DNA of 41,248 nucleotides, from positions 1-41,248 of the forward strand of contig CALJJR010000139.1 of the NCBI GenBank assembly GCA_937973905.1, read 5' to 3'. Position numbers and translations under genes: made by a program. Every line of letters begins with the position of its first letter. Within the stretch, counting starts at the first letter, position 1. A model generated the notes under the pieces. It was not told the DNA's origin, did not search any database, and worked only from the letters and a program-made list of their open reading frames with translations. Shown here in pieces: positions 1 to 8,609 of this stretch. This DNA comes from an uncultured Arenicella sp. (GTDB lineage: Bacteria; Pseudomonadota; Gammaproteobacteria; Arenicellales; Arenicellaceae).

Positions 1-2
1 AT

Positions 3-362
3 TCTCCCACCGAGGTTAGCGAGTACTACACTGATTTACCCGATGAAATACCTCTGCCGATAAAAATAACCGCCTACCGGTTTGTTCAAGAGGGTTTGAA
101 TAATGCACACCGGCATGGCCAGGCGGAGAAATGTCGTGTAACTGCGCAGGTCAAAAACGATCTATTACACCTCTCCTTAAAAGACAATGGAATGGGGTTT
201 AGAAAATCACAGTTGTCGACCGAGGGTGGCCACCTCGGGTTGATGGGATTGAAAGATCGAGTCGAGAGTCTGGGGGGACGTTTTAGTATCAACAGTGAAC
301 TGGGGGTTGGCACCGCGATAAAGGTTACCATCGCTTTGAATGACGAGGCGATACCAATTTAA
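3..362 (+). CDS. Sensor histidine kinase, C-terminal ATPase part (partial)
   Basis: This is the 3' end of a gene that begins before the window; the frame is open from base 3 to a TAA at 360-362. The product carries the HATPase_c domain of a NarX/LytS-like (HisKA_3) kinase. The N-box reads QEGLNNAHRHG, the G1 box is DNGMGF, and a GHLGLMGLKDRVESLGG stretch is typical of this class. It would autophosphorylate a histidine in the missing dimerisation domain and pass the phosphate to the response regulator that starts 78 bases downstream on the same strand. The input domain and signal cannot be seen. The pairing with the regulator is inferred from adjacency. Confidence 0.9.
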   Translation, partial: SPTEVSEYYTDLPDEIPLPIKITAYRFVQEGLNNAHRHGQAEKCRVTAQVKNDLLHLSLKDNGMGFRKSQLSTEGGHLGLMGLKDRVESLGGRFSINSELGVGTAIKVTIALNDEAIPI

Positions 363-377
363 AGGTCCTAAATAGGC

Positions 378-383
378 TATAAT
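378..383 (+). promoter_or_regulatory. Candidate -10 box upstream of the response regulator
   Basis: A perfect TATAAT lies in the 78-base gap between the kinase and the response regulator, about 57 bases before the regulator ATG. I see no good -35 hexamer 16-18 bases upstream, so an internal promoter is only a possibility. The regulator may simply be co-transcribed with the kinase. Confidence 0.3.
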
Positions 384-440
384 CCAGATGAGGGATTACC
401 TAACCCGCGCTCCATCGGCGCAAAAACCTTAGCCAATAAA

Positions 441-1097
441 ATGTCGGATTTAATATCAATTGTCGTTGTTGATGATCATCCTCTGTTCCGAGAGGGCGTT
501 GTTTCGACCCTGCAAGAGAGCGGTATCTTTGACGTGGTTGCTCAAGCTGGCACAATGGATGATGCCATCACAGCGGCCGAGAAACATTTGCCTGATTTAT
601 TACTGCTCGATGTCAGCATGCCTGGCGGCGGTATTGAAACAGCACGAGAAATCACCAGACAAGTACCGATTGTTAAAATAATCATGCTCACTGTGTCAGA
701 ACACGAAGACGACGTGCAGGAAGCATTACGAGCTCAAGCAAGAGGTTACGTTCTAAAAGGTGTCGCGTCATCAGAGTTAATCTCAATCCTCAAGGACATC
801 CACAACGGGGATTCATATATATCTCCCAACCTGGCCGCCAACTTGCTTAAACGTAGTAGCGATAAGAAAAGCCGCGAGAGTGCGGTTGAGGATTTTGATC
901 TTAATGATCGCGAACGCCAAATTCTGGAAAAACTGGCCATAGGCATGAGCAATAGGGAAATCGCCGATGATATTTATCTCAGCGAAAAGACGGTTAAGCA
1001 CTATATGACCAACATAATGCACAAGTTGCACGTCAGCAACCGCGTGCAAGCTGCCATTAAAGCCTACGAGATGTCAAAGCAAGGACGCTCTAGATGA
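441..1097 (+). CDS. NarL/FixJ-family response regulator
   Basis: The product is a 218-residue two-component response regulator. Residues 1-125 form the receiver domain, with the acidic pair D11/D12, the phospho-acceptor D57 in LLLLDVSMPGG, a Thr at the T/S position (IIMLT) and the conserved Lys in YVLKG. Residues about 150-215 form a LuxR/GerE helix-turn-helix (LNDRERQILEKLAIGMSNRE, then KTVKHYMTNIMHKL). The protein would bind DNA as a dimer after phosphorylation by the upstream kinase. Target genes cannot be deduced; the structured intergenic region just downstream is on the same strand and could be read from the same transcript. Confidence 0.93.
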   Translation: MSDLISIVVVDDHPLFREGVVSTLQESGIFDVVAQAGTMDDAITAAEKHLPDLLLLDVSMPGGGIETAREITRQVPIVKIIMLTVSEHEDDVQEALRAQARGYVLKGVASSELISILKDIHNGDSYISPNLAANLLKRSSDKKSRESAVEDFDLNDRERQILEKLAIGMSNREIADDIYLSEKTVKHYMTNIMHKLHVSNRVQAAIKAYEMSKQGRSR

Positions 1098-1121
1098 TAG
1101 ACAAATGATCAATAAAATATA

Positions 1122-1393
1122 GGACTTTAGTCTGAAGAAGTCCCTACCTTTGTTGATAGTAAGCCTCAAGCTTACTACGTAATATAGTCCACGGTTAGGT
1201 AGGGCATGTAAACCGGCTCCATCAAGCAAACTTGATGTTTTTCATCTAAGTCTTGTGGTTTTTGGGTAGGGGTTGGGAAATCCTTTTTTCTGATGGAGTC
1301 CGGTTTATATTATTCTCGCTGCGCCGCAAAGGATTAGTCGAGTAATCGAAAATGGAGAGATCAAGATATTAAGCGAGCAGTGCTCGCTTTTTT
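1122..1393 (+). ncRNA. Candidate structured RNA with terminator
   Basis: This stretch holds no credible reading frame but carries nested inverted repeats. GGACTT 1122-1127 pairs with AAGTCC 1138-1143. CCCTACCT 1142-1149 pairs with AGGTAGGG 1197-1204 and encloses a perfect 8-bp hairpin, TAGTAAGC 1157-1164 with GCTTACTA 1170-1177. A long stem joins 1206-1224 to 1291-1310, about 19 pairs with one bulged base. GATTA 1332-1336 pairs with TAATC 1343-1347. The run ends in a rho-independent terminator at 1371-1393. I do not recognise 6S RNA, RNase P RNA, tmRNA or SRP RNA, and no clear promoter is visible. It may be an independent small RNA or the 3' UTR of the response regulator. Confidence 0.4.
1371..1393 (+). 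terminator. Rho-independent terminator
   Basis: AAGCGAGCA and TGCTCGCTT form a perfect inverted repeat around one G. It is followed by a T tract on the plus strand. On the minus strand the tract after the stem is weaker, so it mainly ends transcription coming from the response regulator or the RNA candidate. Confidence 0.8.
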
Positions 1394-1405
1394 AATGCCT
1401 GCTTT

Positions 1406-1435
1406 AATGTCCACGAATGTCCACGAATGTCCACG
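1406..1435. repeat. Three tandem copies of a 10-bp unit
   Basis: AATGTCCACG occurs three times head to tail at 1406-1415, 1416-1425 and 1426-1435. It lies just after the terminator and just beyond the 3' end of the minus-strand glycosyltransferase gene. No spacers are present, so it is not a CRISPR. Its role is unknown. Confidence 0.85.
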
Positions 1436-1454
1436 TGAATTTGGCCTCGTGCGT

Positions 1455-2519
1455 TCAAGCAACGAATAGGAAGTGTTGCGACTCTTGCCACCCTTGTTGG
1501 CAAAGGTATTGTCGAATCTCACGCCGCGCCCCTCGCGCACTGACAGCTACCAACACTATTTGACTCATCTCCAAGCACTCTTCGGGGGCGAATTGCTCGT
1601 CGCTATTTGGCTCAACAATATGCACTGTTTTACCTCGCTTCAAGCGTGTGCGCATCTTTGGATTTACGTCAAAAAAACTTTCAATTTTTAAGCCTCGTGC
1701 CTCAAGAGCATCATGCATTTTTAGCCCCGTGGGACCGGTTCCCCAAATCCTGACGCTTCTGATGCCACGCTGCCTTAGGTAAATCTCTAAGTTACGGGCT
1801 TTGCATTCTATGAAGGCTTGTTTACGGTAGCGTTGATCTTGCCGTGAGGTTCTCGAGTTATGGTCCCGCCAGCGTAATAATGGAGGGGTGTCAGGTTTGC
1901 CGAATTTAAAGCCATGGATGAGTGCGCGGCTCCAAAAATCATAGTCTTCAGGCCAGTCGCCATCACGGTAAACACCTATCTTGCTGAGGATTTTGCGTTT
2001 GAACATCGCCGACGGGTGGGGGACCGGGCACTCAATAAAAAACTCTCTCTCAATGTCAGCGTGGCTTAATAATTGGTTAATCCACAACTCATACTCGAGG
2101 TATCCGCCTCCGACCTCCTGATCTGCAAACATCTCTACCGTGGTTGCACAGATGTCGATATCTGGGTTGTTGGCTAGATACTCTAGTTGTAGACGCAAGC
2201 GATCAGGGTGGGCGATATCGTCGGCATCCATACGCGCGATCAGATCGTAGCGCGCAGCCCGCAATCCTGTATTCAGCGCATCGACCAGACCGATGCCGCA
2301 GTTTTTTACAAGCTTGATTCGCGAGTCTTGTGGAAGATGTTCGAGTTGCTGATCGGTGGAATGATCGTCGATCAGCAGCAGTTCAAACTCTGAGTGAGAT
2401 TGACTCAGAACCGATTCGACTGCGTGAAGCAGATAGGTGCCACCATTGCGAACCGGCATAAGCACCGATACGCTAGTGGCTAGGGTCTGGTGGGCCTGCG
2501 TATTATTCGAGAGCGCCAC
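1455..2519 (-). CDS. GT2 glycosyltransferase with C-terminal Rossmann-like domain
   Basis: The product is a family 2 glycosyltransferase. The GT-A fold starts at SVLMPVRNGG, followed by LLLIDDHS, the metal-binding ARMDADDI motif (D98-A-D100-D101) and WPEDYDFW further on. The last hundred residues form a second alpha/beta domain that opens with WGTGPTGLKMHDAL (GTGPTG at 260-265), which resembles a nucleotide-binding Rossmann or PglD-like N-terminal fold. I chose the GTG at 2519 (354 residues); it overlaps the end of the radical SAM gene by 17 bases. The frame also runs up to a TTG at 2573, which would give 372 residues and a 71-base overlap. The overlap means the two are translated together. 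The sugar and acceptor are unknown; a role in completing the arsenosugar-type product of ArsS is inference. Confidence 0.85.
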   Translation of the reverse strand: MALSNNTQAHQTLATSVSVLMPVRNGGTYLLHAVESVLSQSHSEFELLLIDDHSTDQQLEHLPQDSRIKLVKNCGIGLVDALNTGLRAARYDLIARMDADDIAHPDRLRLQLEYLANNPDIDICATTVEMFADQEVGGGYLEYELWINQLLSHADIEREFFIECPVPHPSAMFKRKILSKIGVYRDGDWPEDYDFWSRALIHGFKFGKPDTPPLLRWRDHNSRTSRQDQRYRKQAFIECKARNLEIYLRQRGIRSVRIWGTGPTGLKMHDALEARGLKIESFFDVNPKMRTRLKRGKTVHIVEPNSDEQFAPEECLEMSQIVLVAVSARGARREIRQYLCQQGWQESQHFLFVA

Positions 2520-3519
2520 CACAGCTACTACCCGCGCCCGCAGTGCAGCCGAAGCAATGACGAGCGGTAGCAATGGGCTGGCCTTCTATCGTGTCTACTT
2601 TTAAATCCCATAAGAATTTCGAATCACCACCGGCAAAAGGAATATCGAGCATCTGGTTGAAGTCGCAATCGAACACTCGGCCCTCCCAATCAAGGTTGAT
2701 AAGGTGCCTACACATCAGCGCTTCAACCGTGTGAGGGTTGAAATTGCTGACCAACAAATGCTGATAATCATCCAGTTCGCCATCGCGTTGCAAGGCATGC
2801 GCAAAGCGATTGACAGGCAAGTTAGCCAGAGCCAATAAACTGGTGAATTGGATGCCGAAATTATCTTCGAGCATACGGCGGTAATCGGCCTCAAGTCCGC
2901 TCTGTTCCGGCGGTAGGAAGGCACCACCGGGGTTGTAGACTAAATCCAAAATGAGATCAGGGTTATACCCGTAACTCAGAGAATTCAATTTTTGCAAACC
3001 GGCGATGCTCTTGTCGAAGGTGCCTTTACCTCTTTGCGCGTCGACATTGTCCTCGGTGTAGCAGGGTAGTGAGCAAACTAGGCGGATTTTGTTTTCCGCA
3101 TACCAGTCCGCTAAATCCTCTTGTCCTTGCTCATAAAGCACAGTGATATTACACCGCGATGTGATGGTCACCCCCCGGTCTAGCCACGCTTCGCAAAATT
3201 GCCGAAAATGCGGGTTTAGTTCGGGCGCACCACCAGTCAGGTCGACTCTTTCTATAGCGCTGTTGTCCGCCCAGTTGAGGATTTTTTCCATCACCTCCCA
3301 GACCATTATTTCGGTGCGTTTTGGGCCAGCGTCAACATGACAATGGTGGCACGCGAGGTTGCAGAGCTTGCCTAAATTGATTTGCAGCTCTGTTGGTCGT
3401 GAATGTAATAAGTTTTGTTGATGTTCTGAGACGAAGCTGGCAAACGCGGGGCCGCTGGTCGGCACGGGGTAACCGTTTGATTGCGTCTCTACACTTTTTA
3501 GAATGGCTGGATCAGGCAA
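2503..3519 (-). CDS. arsS: ArsS-like radical SAM/Cys-rich enzyme
   Basis: The product is a 338-residue radical SAM enzyme of the rSAM/selenodomain family (TIGR04167), the family that includes the arsenosugar-synthesis enzyme ArsS. The iron-sulfur motif CNLACHHC gives C53, C57 and C60, followed by the TGGAPELNPHF SAM-site segment. The C-terminus has the family's cysteine-rich tail (C322, C325, C333, in HCFGCTAGAGSSCGGALE). Some relatives carry selenocysteine in this family; here the frame ends at TAA with cysteines only. In arsenosugar synthesis ArsS transfers a deoxyadenosyl group to a methylated arsenical. The usual partner methyltransferase ArsM is not in the window. The first usable start is a TTG at 3519, with no clear Shine-Dalgarno. 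The assignment to the family is firm; the arsenical substrate is inferred. Confidence 0.85.
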   Translation of the reverse strand: MPDPAILKSVETQSNGYPVPTSGPAFASFVSEHQQNLLHSRPTELQINLGKLCNLACHHCHVDAGPKRTEIMVWEVMEKILNWADNSAIERVDLTGGAPELNPHFRQFCEAWLDRGVTITSRCNITVLYEQGQEDLADWYAENKIRLVCSLPCYTEDNVDAQRGKGTFDKSIAGLQKLNSLSYGYNPDLILDLVYNPGGAFLPPEQSGLEADYRRMLEDNFGIQFTSLLALANLPVNRFAHALQRDGELDDYQHLLVSNFNPHTVEALMCRHLINLDWEGRVFDCDFNQMLDIPFAGGDSKFLWDLKVDTIEGQPIATARHCFGCTAGAGSSCGGALE

Positions 3520-3599
3520 AATTTAGGCTTTAATAATTAACTGTTGCAAGTGTTCTTCAAGACCGGAGTACGGGGATTTTTCATGCTCCCAAGCCAAAC

Positions 3600-4238
3600 T
3601 TAATCATCTATTTGCTTGTCTTTGTACTCGCACAAGTCGCTAATGATACAGGAACCGCAACGTGGTTTGCGCGCAATGCAAGTATACCTTCCATGCAAAA
3701 TCAACCAATGATGTGCATCCACTAAGAACTCCTGGGGAACAAACTTCATCAGACTCTTCTCGACCGCGAGAACGGTTTTGCCTGGCGCGAGTTTGGTGCG
3801 ATTAGAAACTCTAAAAATGTGGGTGTCGACCGCCATTGCTGCTTGGCCGAAGGCCGTGTTCAAAACCACGTTCGCGGTTTTACGTCCAACGCCCGGTAAA
3901 GCCTCAAGCTCCTCGCGGGTCTCTGGGACGTTGGAGTCATGTTGTTCGATCAAGGCTTTACATGTGGCGATCACGTTTTTCGCCTTGCTGTTGTAAAGCC
4001 CAATGGTCTTAATGTAGTCAGAAAGACCCTCCACACCTAAAGCGTAGATGGCCTCCGGTGTATTGGCTATAGGGTAGAGCTTAGCGGTGGCTTTATTCAC
4101 CCCAACATCAGTCGCTTGCGCCGAAAGAATGACACTGATGAGCAATTCGAAATTAGATGAATACGCTAATTCAGTTGTGGGGTTGGGGTTGGCCTCGTGC
4201 AACCGAGAGAATATTTCGTGGCGTTTATCTTTGTTCAT
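3600..4238 (-). CDS. nth: Endonuclease III
   Basis: The product is a 212-residue DNA glycosylase/AP lyase that removes oxidised pyrimidines in base-excision repair. The helix-hairpin-helix segment [13 protein letters not shown] carries the catalytic Lys K120, and D138 lies in AVDTHIFRV; both positions match the Escherichia coli enzyme. The [4Fe-4S] loop C-X6-C-X2-C-X5-C is present at C187, C194, C197 and C203. The length is normal for the family. The ATG overlaps the stop of the upstream rnfB-like gene by four bases (ATGA), so the two are likely co-translated. The nth gene is often found next to rnf genes in gammaproteobacteria. Confidence 0.97.
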   Translation of the reverse strand: MNKDKRHEIFSRLHEANPNPTTELAYSSNFELLISVILSAQATDVGVNKATAKLYPIANTPEAIYALGVEGLSDYIKTIGLYNSKAKNVIATCKALIEQHDSNVPETREELEALPGVGRKTANVVLNTAFGQAAMAVDTHIFRVSNRTKLAPGKTVLAVEKSLMKFVPQEFLVDAHHWLILHGRYTCIARKPRCGSCIISDLCEYKDKQIDD

Positions 4239-4867
4239 TGCTGACGCTCTTGCACGCGGGCGAGGGCTGCCGCAATATCGCGCTTTATTTGTTCCCCACC
4301 TTTTTCTTTACGCAGCTCGCGTAACCTTTTCTCTGAACTACGGGCTTTTTTGCGTGCCGCTTCGCGCGTTAATTTAGCGTTGGTTAGCATCCGCGCTCGG
4401 TTTGTGGCAGTGGGAGAATAATCAGGCCAGCGCCAGCCCAGCTCTGGTGATTGCTGTTGAGCAACCATTTCTATGCAGTCCACCGGGCATGGTTCTAGGC
4501 ACAGTTCGCAGCCAGTACAATCAACCTCGATAACGGTGTGCATTTGTTTCGCAGCGCCCACGATCGCATCGGTTGGGCAGGCTTTAATGCACATCACACA
4601 GCCGATGCAGACATCCTCATCAATGACCGCGACTGTTTTGGCTTTATGTACCCCAAACTCAGGGTTGAGGGGTTTGCCCATTTTACCGAGCAACGCCGCT
4701 AAGCCTCGGATAGTGATGTCTCCTCCGGGCGGGCACTGATTTATATCGGCCGACCCTTCGGCTATCGCAGACGCGTAGTCCTCACACCGCGGGTAGCTGC
4801 ATTGTGTGCATTGGGTCTGCGGTAACCATTCATCAATGGCCGCTATTTTTGCGCGGTCTTTGGCCAA
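4235..4867 (-). CDS. rnfB: RnfB-like ferredoxin, soluble and solitary
   Basis: The product is a 210-residue iron-sulfur protein related to subunit B of the Rnf/Rsx electron-transport complex. It has the N-terminal 4Fe-4S (Fes) cluster motif (C20, C23, C28, C45), then two ferredoxin-type clusters, [12 protein letters not shown] and [12 protein letters not shown], and a basic, Lys/Arg-rich C-terminal tail. The hydrophobic N-terminal anchor of complete RnfB is missing, and no rnfA, C, D, G or E lies nearby. The TTG at 4867 is the first possible start after metG, whose stop codon is in the same frame only 12 bases upstream. The metG-rnfB-nth order also occurs in some other gammaproteobacteria. 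The protein probably works as a soluble electron carrier; its partner is unknown. Confidence 0.85.
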   Translation of the reverse strand: MAKDRAKIAAIDEWLPQTQCTQCSYPRCEDYASAIAEGSADINQCPPGGDITIRGLAALLGKMGKPLNPEFGVHKAKTVAVIDEDVCIGCVMCIKACPTDAIVGAAKQMHTVIEVDCTGCELCLEPCPVDCIEMVAQQQSPELGWRWPDYSPTATNRARMLTNAKLTREAARKKARSSEKRLRELRKEKGGEQIKRDIAAALARVQERQQ

Positions 4868-4879
4868 GTTGAAACCCGT

Positions 4880-6931
4880 TTACTTGACTCTCATGCCAGC
4901 TTGGGCGCCATCATCTGGAGTTAAAACAAAGAGCTCGTCACCCCCTGGTCCAGCGGCCAGAACCATACCTTCAGATAGGCCAAAGCGCATTTTACGGGGC
5001 GCCAGGTTTGCTACCATCACGGTTTTACGGCCGACTAAATCTGCCGGGTCATAGGCTGATTTAATGCCAGCAAAAACGTTCCGGTGTTCGCCGCCTAGAT
5101 CGAGCGTGAGCTGCAAGAGTTTGTCAGCGCCTTCTACGTGCTCAGCAGCAACAATTTCTGCTACTCGCAAATCAACTTTAGCAAACTCATCATAGTTGAT
5201 CTCCGCACTGATTGGATCTTGACCAAGCGGCGAGTTGGGGTCTATTTCTGCTTGCAAAGATTCTTTACTGTCTTCAATCATATTATTTACGGCATCCGGT
5301 TCAATGCGGGTCATCAAAGGCTTAAATCGGTTAATTTTGTGGTCAAGCAATGGCTGCTGCAGATCGACCCAGCTCAATGGTTCGACGTTCAAAAACGCTT
5401 CCGCATTCTTTATCAATTCCGGCAGTACCGGTTTGAGGTAGATGCAGAGCATGCGAAATGCATTCAAACCAACAGTACATACTTCCTGAACTTCGGCGAC
5501 ACTATTTTCATCACGTATCAGCACCCAAGGTTGCTTCTCGTCGATATATTGGTTCGCTTGATCGGCGAGAGCCATGATGCTTCGCATGGCTTGTGAGAAT
5601 TCGCGATTTTCATATTGCTGCGCAATCTTCTCGCTGGCGTTCTGCATAGAGGTTTGTAATTCCAGTGTTGCAAGCGAGTTCGCAAGTTGGCCGTCAAAGC
5701 GTTTGCTGATGAACCCGGCGCAACGAGACGCAATATTCACCATCTTACCGACGATGTCAGAATTTACCCGAGCGATAAAGTCGTCTAGGTTGAGGTCCAT
5801 GTCGACAACGCCAGCCCCTAATTTTGCGGCAAAGTAATAGCGCAGGTATTCTGGGTTTAAGTGTTCAAGATACGTGGCTGCATTAATAAAAGTGCCACGC
5901 GATTTGGACATCTTTGCACCGTCGACGGTAAGAAACCCATGCACTGACACACCGGTTGGAATTCTAAACCCCGCAGCGTGCAACATGGCCGGCCAAAATA
6001 GCGTGTGAAACCGTACGATGTCCTTGCCAATAAAATGATAGAGCTCGGTATCGCTACCAGCTTGCCAATACTCGTTCCAATCATCACCGCTTTGTTTGCA
6101 CAGGACTTTGTGGCTGGCCATATAACCGATTGGGGCATCCAGCCATACGTAGAAATATTTACCTGGCGCATTGGGTATTTCAAAACCCCAATAAGGAGCG
6201 TCTCGTGAAATGTCCCAATCACGTAATCCGCCCTCAAACCATTCGGCTAGCTTGTTGGCTATTTCTGGTTGCAGGGCATCGGATGAACGCCATTGCTCAA
6301 GCATCTCTGCGAAAGCACTCACGGTGAAAAAGTAATGATCACTAGCCTTTTCAATCGGCGGTTTACCAGACAATACCGAGTAAGGTTCGATTAAATCCGT
6401 GGTGTCGTAGGTTGTACCACAGACCTCACAATTATCCCCGTATTGATCTGCGCTCTTACATTTGGGGCAGGTGCCTTTAACGTAGCGATCTGGCAGGAAC
6501 ATGCCTTTCTCTTCGTCATAGGCCTGCATGATGGTGCGTACTTCTATTTGGCCATCGTCGTGCAATCGCTGATATATTTCGTTGCACAACTCTTGATTTT
6601 CAGGCGCGTGAGTACTGGTGTAGTTGTCGAGACTGATATGGAACGCCGCGAGTGCCTCGAGATGACTCTGCTCGGTTTGATCAATGAGTTCTTGTGCGCT
6701 TATTCCTTGTTTTTCTGCGCCCAGCATTATCGGTGTGCCGTGTTGGTCATCACCTCCCACGAAGCTGACTTGGTGCCCACGCAGTCGCTGGAATCGAGCC
6801 CAGATATCCGCTTGCAGAAAGCCAACCATATGACCAATGTGCAACTCGCCGTTGGCGTATGGAAGCGCGTTGGTGATCAGTATTTTACGACGTTTAAAGT
6901 CCGTCGCTGATTGGGCTAACATGGTCGACAT
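4880..6931 (-). CDS. metG: Methionyl-tRNA synthetase
   Basis: The product is a 683-residue class I aminoacyl-tRNA synthetase that charges tRNA-Met. The HIGH motif is at 31-34 and KMSKS at 340-344. A knuckle with four cysteines (C155, C158, C168, C171) binds zinc, as in MetG1-type enzymes. The C-terminal hundred residues (from about [18 protein letters not shown]) form the tRNA-binding, dimerisation domain, so this is the long dimeric form. The ATG at 6931 is followed by a second ATG at codon 4. It sits between a VC0807-like membrane protein gene and the rnfB-like gene on the same strand. Confidence 0.98.
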   Translation of the reverse strand: MSTMLAQSATDFKRRKILITNALPYANGELHIGHMVGFLQADIWARFQRLRGHQVSFVGGDDQHGTPIMLGAEKQGISAQELIDQTEQSHLEALAAFHISLDNYTSTHAPENQELCNEIYQRLHDDGQIEVRTIMQAYDEEKGMFLPDRYVKGTCPKCKSADQYGDNCEVCGTTYDTTDLIEPYSVLSGKPPIEKASDHYFFTVSAFAEMLEQWRSSDALQPEIANKLAEWFEGGLRDWDISRDAPYWGFEIPNAPGKYFYVWLDAPIGYMASHKVLCKQSGDDWNEYWQAGSDTELYHFIGKDIVRFHTLFWPAMLHAAGFRIPTGVSVHGFLTVDGAKMSKSRGTFINAATYLEHLNPEYLRYYFAAKLGAGVVDMDLNLDDFIARVNSDIVGKMVNIASRCAGFISKRFDGQLANSLATLELQTSMQNASEKIAQQYENREFSQAMRSIMALADQANQYIDEKQPWVLIRDENSVAEVQEVCTVGLNAFRMLCIYLKPVLPELIKNAEAFLNVEPLSWVDLQQPLLDHKINRFKPLMTRIEPDAVNNMIEDSKESLQAEIDPNSPLGQDPISAEINYDEFAKVDLRVAEIVAAEHVEGADKLLQLTLDLGGEHRNVFAGIKSAYDPADLVGRKTVMVANLAPRKMRFGLSEGMVLAAGPGGDELFVLTPDDGAQAGMRVK

Positions 6932-6977
6932 TGAGCTGAATAGAATGGCTCGCTACTCTAACGGTTTTGCCCTGTAA

Positions 6978-6992
6978 CCACAATCGTTGTGG
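6978..6992. other. Short hairpin between the VC0807-like gene and metG
   Basis: CCACAA, loop TCG and TTGTGG form a perfect 6-bp stem only four bases past the VC0807-like stop codon. No T tract follows on either strand, so it may slow rather than stop transcription into metG or protect an mRNA end. Confidence 0.35.
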
Positions 6993-6996
6993 CTGG

Positions 6997-7734
6997 CTAT
7001 TGCTGTACGATGTCCTCCAGTTTTAGCCCCGTCAAACGACGAATATTACGCACCACAAAGAACAGCGTATAAATCGTCACTACCATGCACGGCAGCACGA
7101 TGACCGGGTAACTGAGCAGGGTCATGGTGCCGAGTTCATCGTTAAACGCTTCCGTGCCGGTTTCGCTCACAATGATGACTTTGGCAAGGACAAAGTTCAG
7201 AACTGCGGAGAGCACGAATGATGAGGCAAGAATAAGCGTGGCTTTTTTCATTACCCCGTCAAATTCGGCCTCATGCCCATTGCTCTTTAATTGTTTTGCC
7301 ACTCGTTGCGTGTCCATGATCATATCGTTGTACAGAAACAATCTGACCAGCGGCTTGGTTGTATAGGTCGAAGCGATGGCTGCGAGCGCAAATACGCTTG
7401 GAATCAGGGCTTCTTTATAAGCGATGTACTCTTTAGGCAGTTTGAGCAAGCCGATTCCACCGGTCAGGAGAATGCTAATAAAACCGATCGCCGATACCAG
7501 CCCAACTTTCTTCTCGACCACCATTTCATAAATGGCCATCGCCAGCGGTAGGCTAATAGCCAGAGCAAAGGCGAGCGTTGGGCCCAGATTATCTTCGCCA
7601 CTCAGTTTTTTCAGGATGAGAGTGGGAATCAGAATGCAAATAAAGAGATCTAGAAAGATCTTATTATTGGCATTCTTTTTGCTGATGGGTTCGCTGGTGT
7701 TATCTACTTCAGCGGCGGAGTTATTTTCGGTCAA
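6997..7734 (-). CDS. VC0807-family membrane protein
   Basis: The product is a 245-residue integral membrane protein with about six hydrophobic segments after a polar N-terminus of some 25 residues. The segment ILIPTLILKKLSGEDNLGP and the later FISILLTGGIGLLKLP match what I recall of the VC0807 family of uncharacterised bacterial membrane proteins. Its function is not known. The start is a TTG at 7734, supported by a GGAG Shine-Dalgarno eight bases upstream. It lies 65 bases before metG on the same strand and may share its transcript. Confidence 0.75.
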   Translation of the reverse strand: MTENNSAAEVDNTSEPISKKNANNKIFLDLFICILIPTLILKKLSGEDNLGPTLAFALAISLPLAMAIYEMVVEKKVGLVSAIGFISILLTGGIGLLKLPKEYIAYKEALIPSVFALAAIASTYTTKPLVRLFLYNDMIMDTQRVAKQLKSNGHEAEFDGVMKKATLILASSFVLSAVLNFVLAKVIIVSETGTEAFNDELGTMTLLSYPVIVLPCMVVTIYTLFFVVRNIRRLTGLKLEDIVQQ

Positions 7735-7800
7735 CGTAGTGTCTCCGAGCTCTCGCTTTTGCGCGGAGCTGCCTCGATTGGCAATTAAATAAAGAGATTT

Positions 7801-8484
7801 TTAGAACGAGAACCGAATGCTGGCCGACGTGGTTTGCAAATCCGCGGTGATGTCGTCGGCTTCTACTTCGAGAGAATTGTATTTTAGATTCAGACCCAGA
7901 TTTTCGGTCAGCATGAATTGCGCACCCACGCCAATGCTGGTGCCTTCATCAAGTGCGGGAGAGCCAATGTTGGCATTGAGCTCGAAGCGATCAGTAAGAT
8001 TGAATCGCACTCCGGCTTCTAGCCCTACGGAGACTTCGTCCACTTCTTCATCCACTAAGCCACCGAGCGCTCCGCTTACAGACAATTCGTCGCGTCTCGC
8101 TCTAACCAGCCCATAAAGCGCGGTTTGCGGTAGCTCAAAGGTGAGGCCCACGGCGAAGGTCGAAATACTGTCCTCCAAATTTGAATCGAAGATTGTGTCG
8201 CTTTCAAGCTCAAATCGCGAGGCTTGCAAGAGAATAACGCCTAACTCAGCACTGCCGGTGAGAGCGAATCCATCCATGTCGACATCGGCAGAGAGCGAAC
8301 CATTAGAAATTTCAAAATCGCCTGATGCAATGTACTCAAGCTCGACATAAGTAAAACTAGGGGACTTCGCAAAAACGCTGTTATTAAGGGTTAAGGCAAG
8401 AGGCGCTAATATCAGGGCAAGGAATTTGCAGCTCAATGATTTTGTTATTAACGATTTCGTTTCAGATAAGTGGCTCGAGTTCAT
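7801..8484 (-). CDS. Outer-membrane beta-barrel protein
   Basis: The product has 227 residues. A long signal peptide ends near NSVFAKS at residue about 40. The mature part alternates polar and hydrophobic residues in short strands (FTYVELEY, FALTGSAELGVIL, STFAVGLTFEL, SASIRFSF) and ends in phenylalanine, as expected for an outer-membrane barrel recognised by the BAM complex. Size and pattern suggest an 8-stranded, OmpA- or YfaZ-like porin-type barrel, rich in Asp and Glu. The exact family is not recognised. The gene is divergent from the deoxynucleoside kinase operon. Confidence 0.65.
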   Translation of the reverse strand: MNSSHLSETKSLITKSLSCKFLALILAPLALTLNNSVFAKSPSFTYVELEYIASGDFEISNGSLSADVDMDGFALTGSAELGVILLQASRFELESDTIFDSNLEDSISTFAVGLTFELPQTALYGLVRARRDELSVSGALGGLVDEEVDEVSVGLEAGVRFNLTDRFELNANIGSPALDEGTSIGVGAQFMLTENLGLNLKYNSLEVEADDITADLQTTSASIRFSF

Positions 8485-8609
8485 AGTTTTCGTGGTTGGT
8501 TAGAGCAGATTTAGATGGATGCAAAGCAATAATACCACTGCTTAATGCGCTAACGGTAAAAGTGCTGTCTGGGCTAAGTGCAATGCCCGCAATAATACGC
8601 GAAATACCG

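Noticed and set aside
1150-1185. Promoter inside the RNA candidate (TTGTTG and TAATAT)
   Set aside because: The spacer is 24 bases, too long for a sigma-70 promoter.
1406-1435. CRISPR array
   Set aside because: The 10-bp units are directly adjacent with no spacers and there are no cas genes.
2503-2580. Possible selenocysteine in the ArsS-like protein
   Set aside because: The C-terminal tail uses cysteine codons and the frame ends with TAA, so no in-frame TGA needs to be read through.
3537-3584. 15-codon frame between nth and the ArsS-like gene (minus strand)
   Set aside because: It has a GGGAG-like sequence before its ATG but is too short to support as a gene without conservation data.
5138-5596. 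152-residue plus-strand frame inside metG
   Set aside because: It lies antisense within the well-supported metG gene and shows no recognisable domain.
6443-6910. 155-residue plus-strand frame inside metG
   Set aside because: It is antisense to the catalytic part of metG and has no family features.
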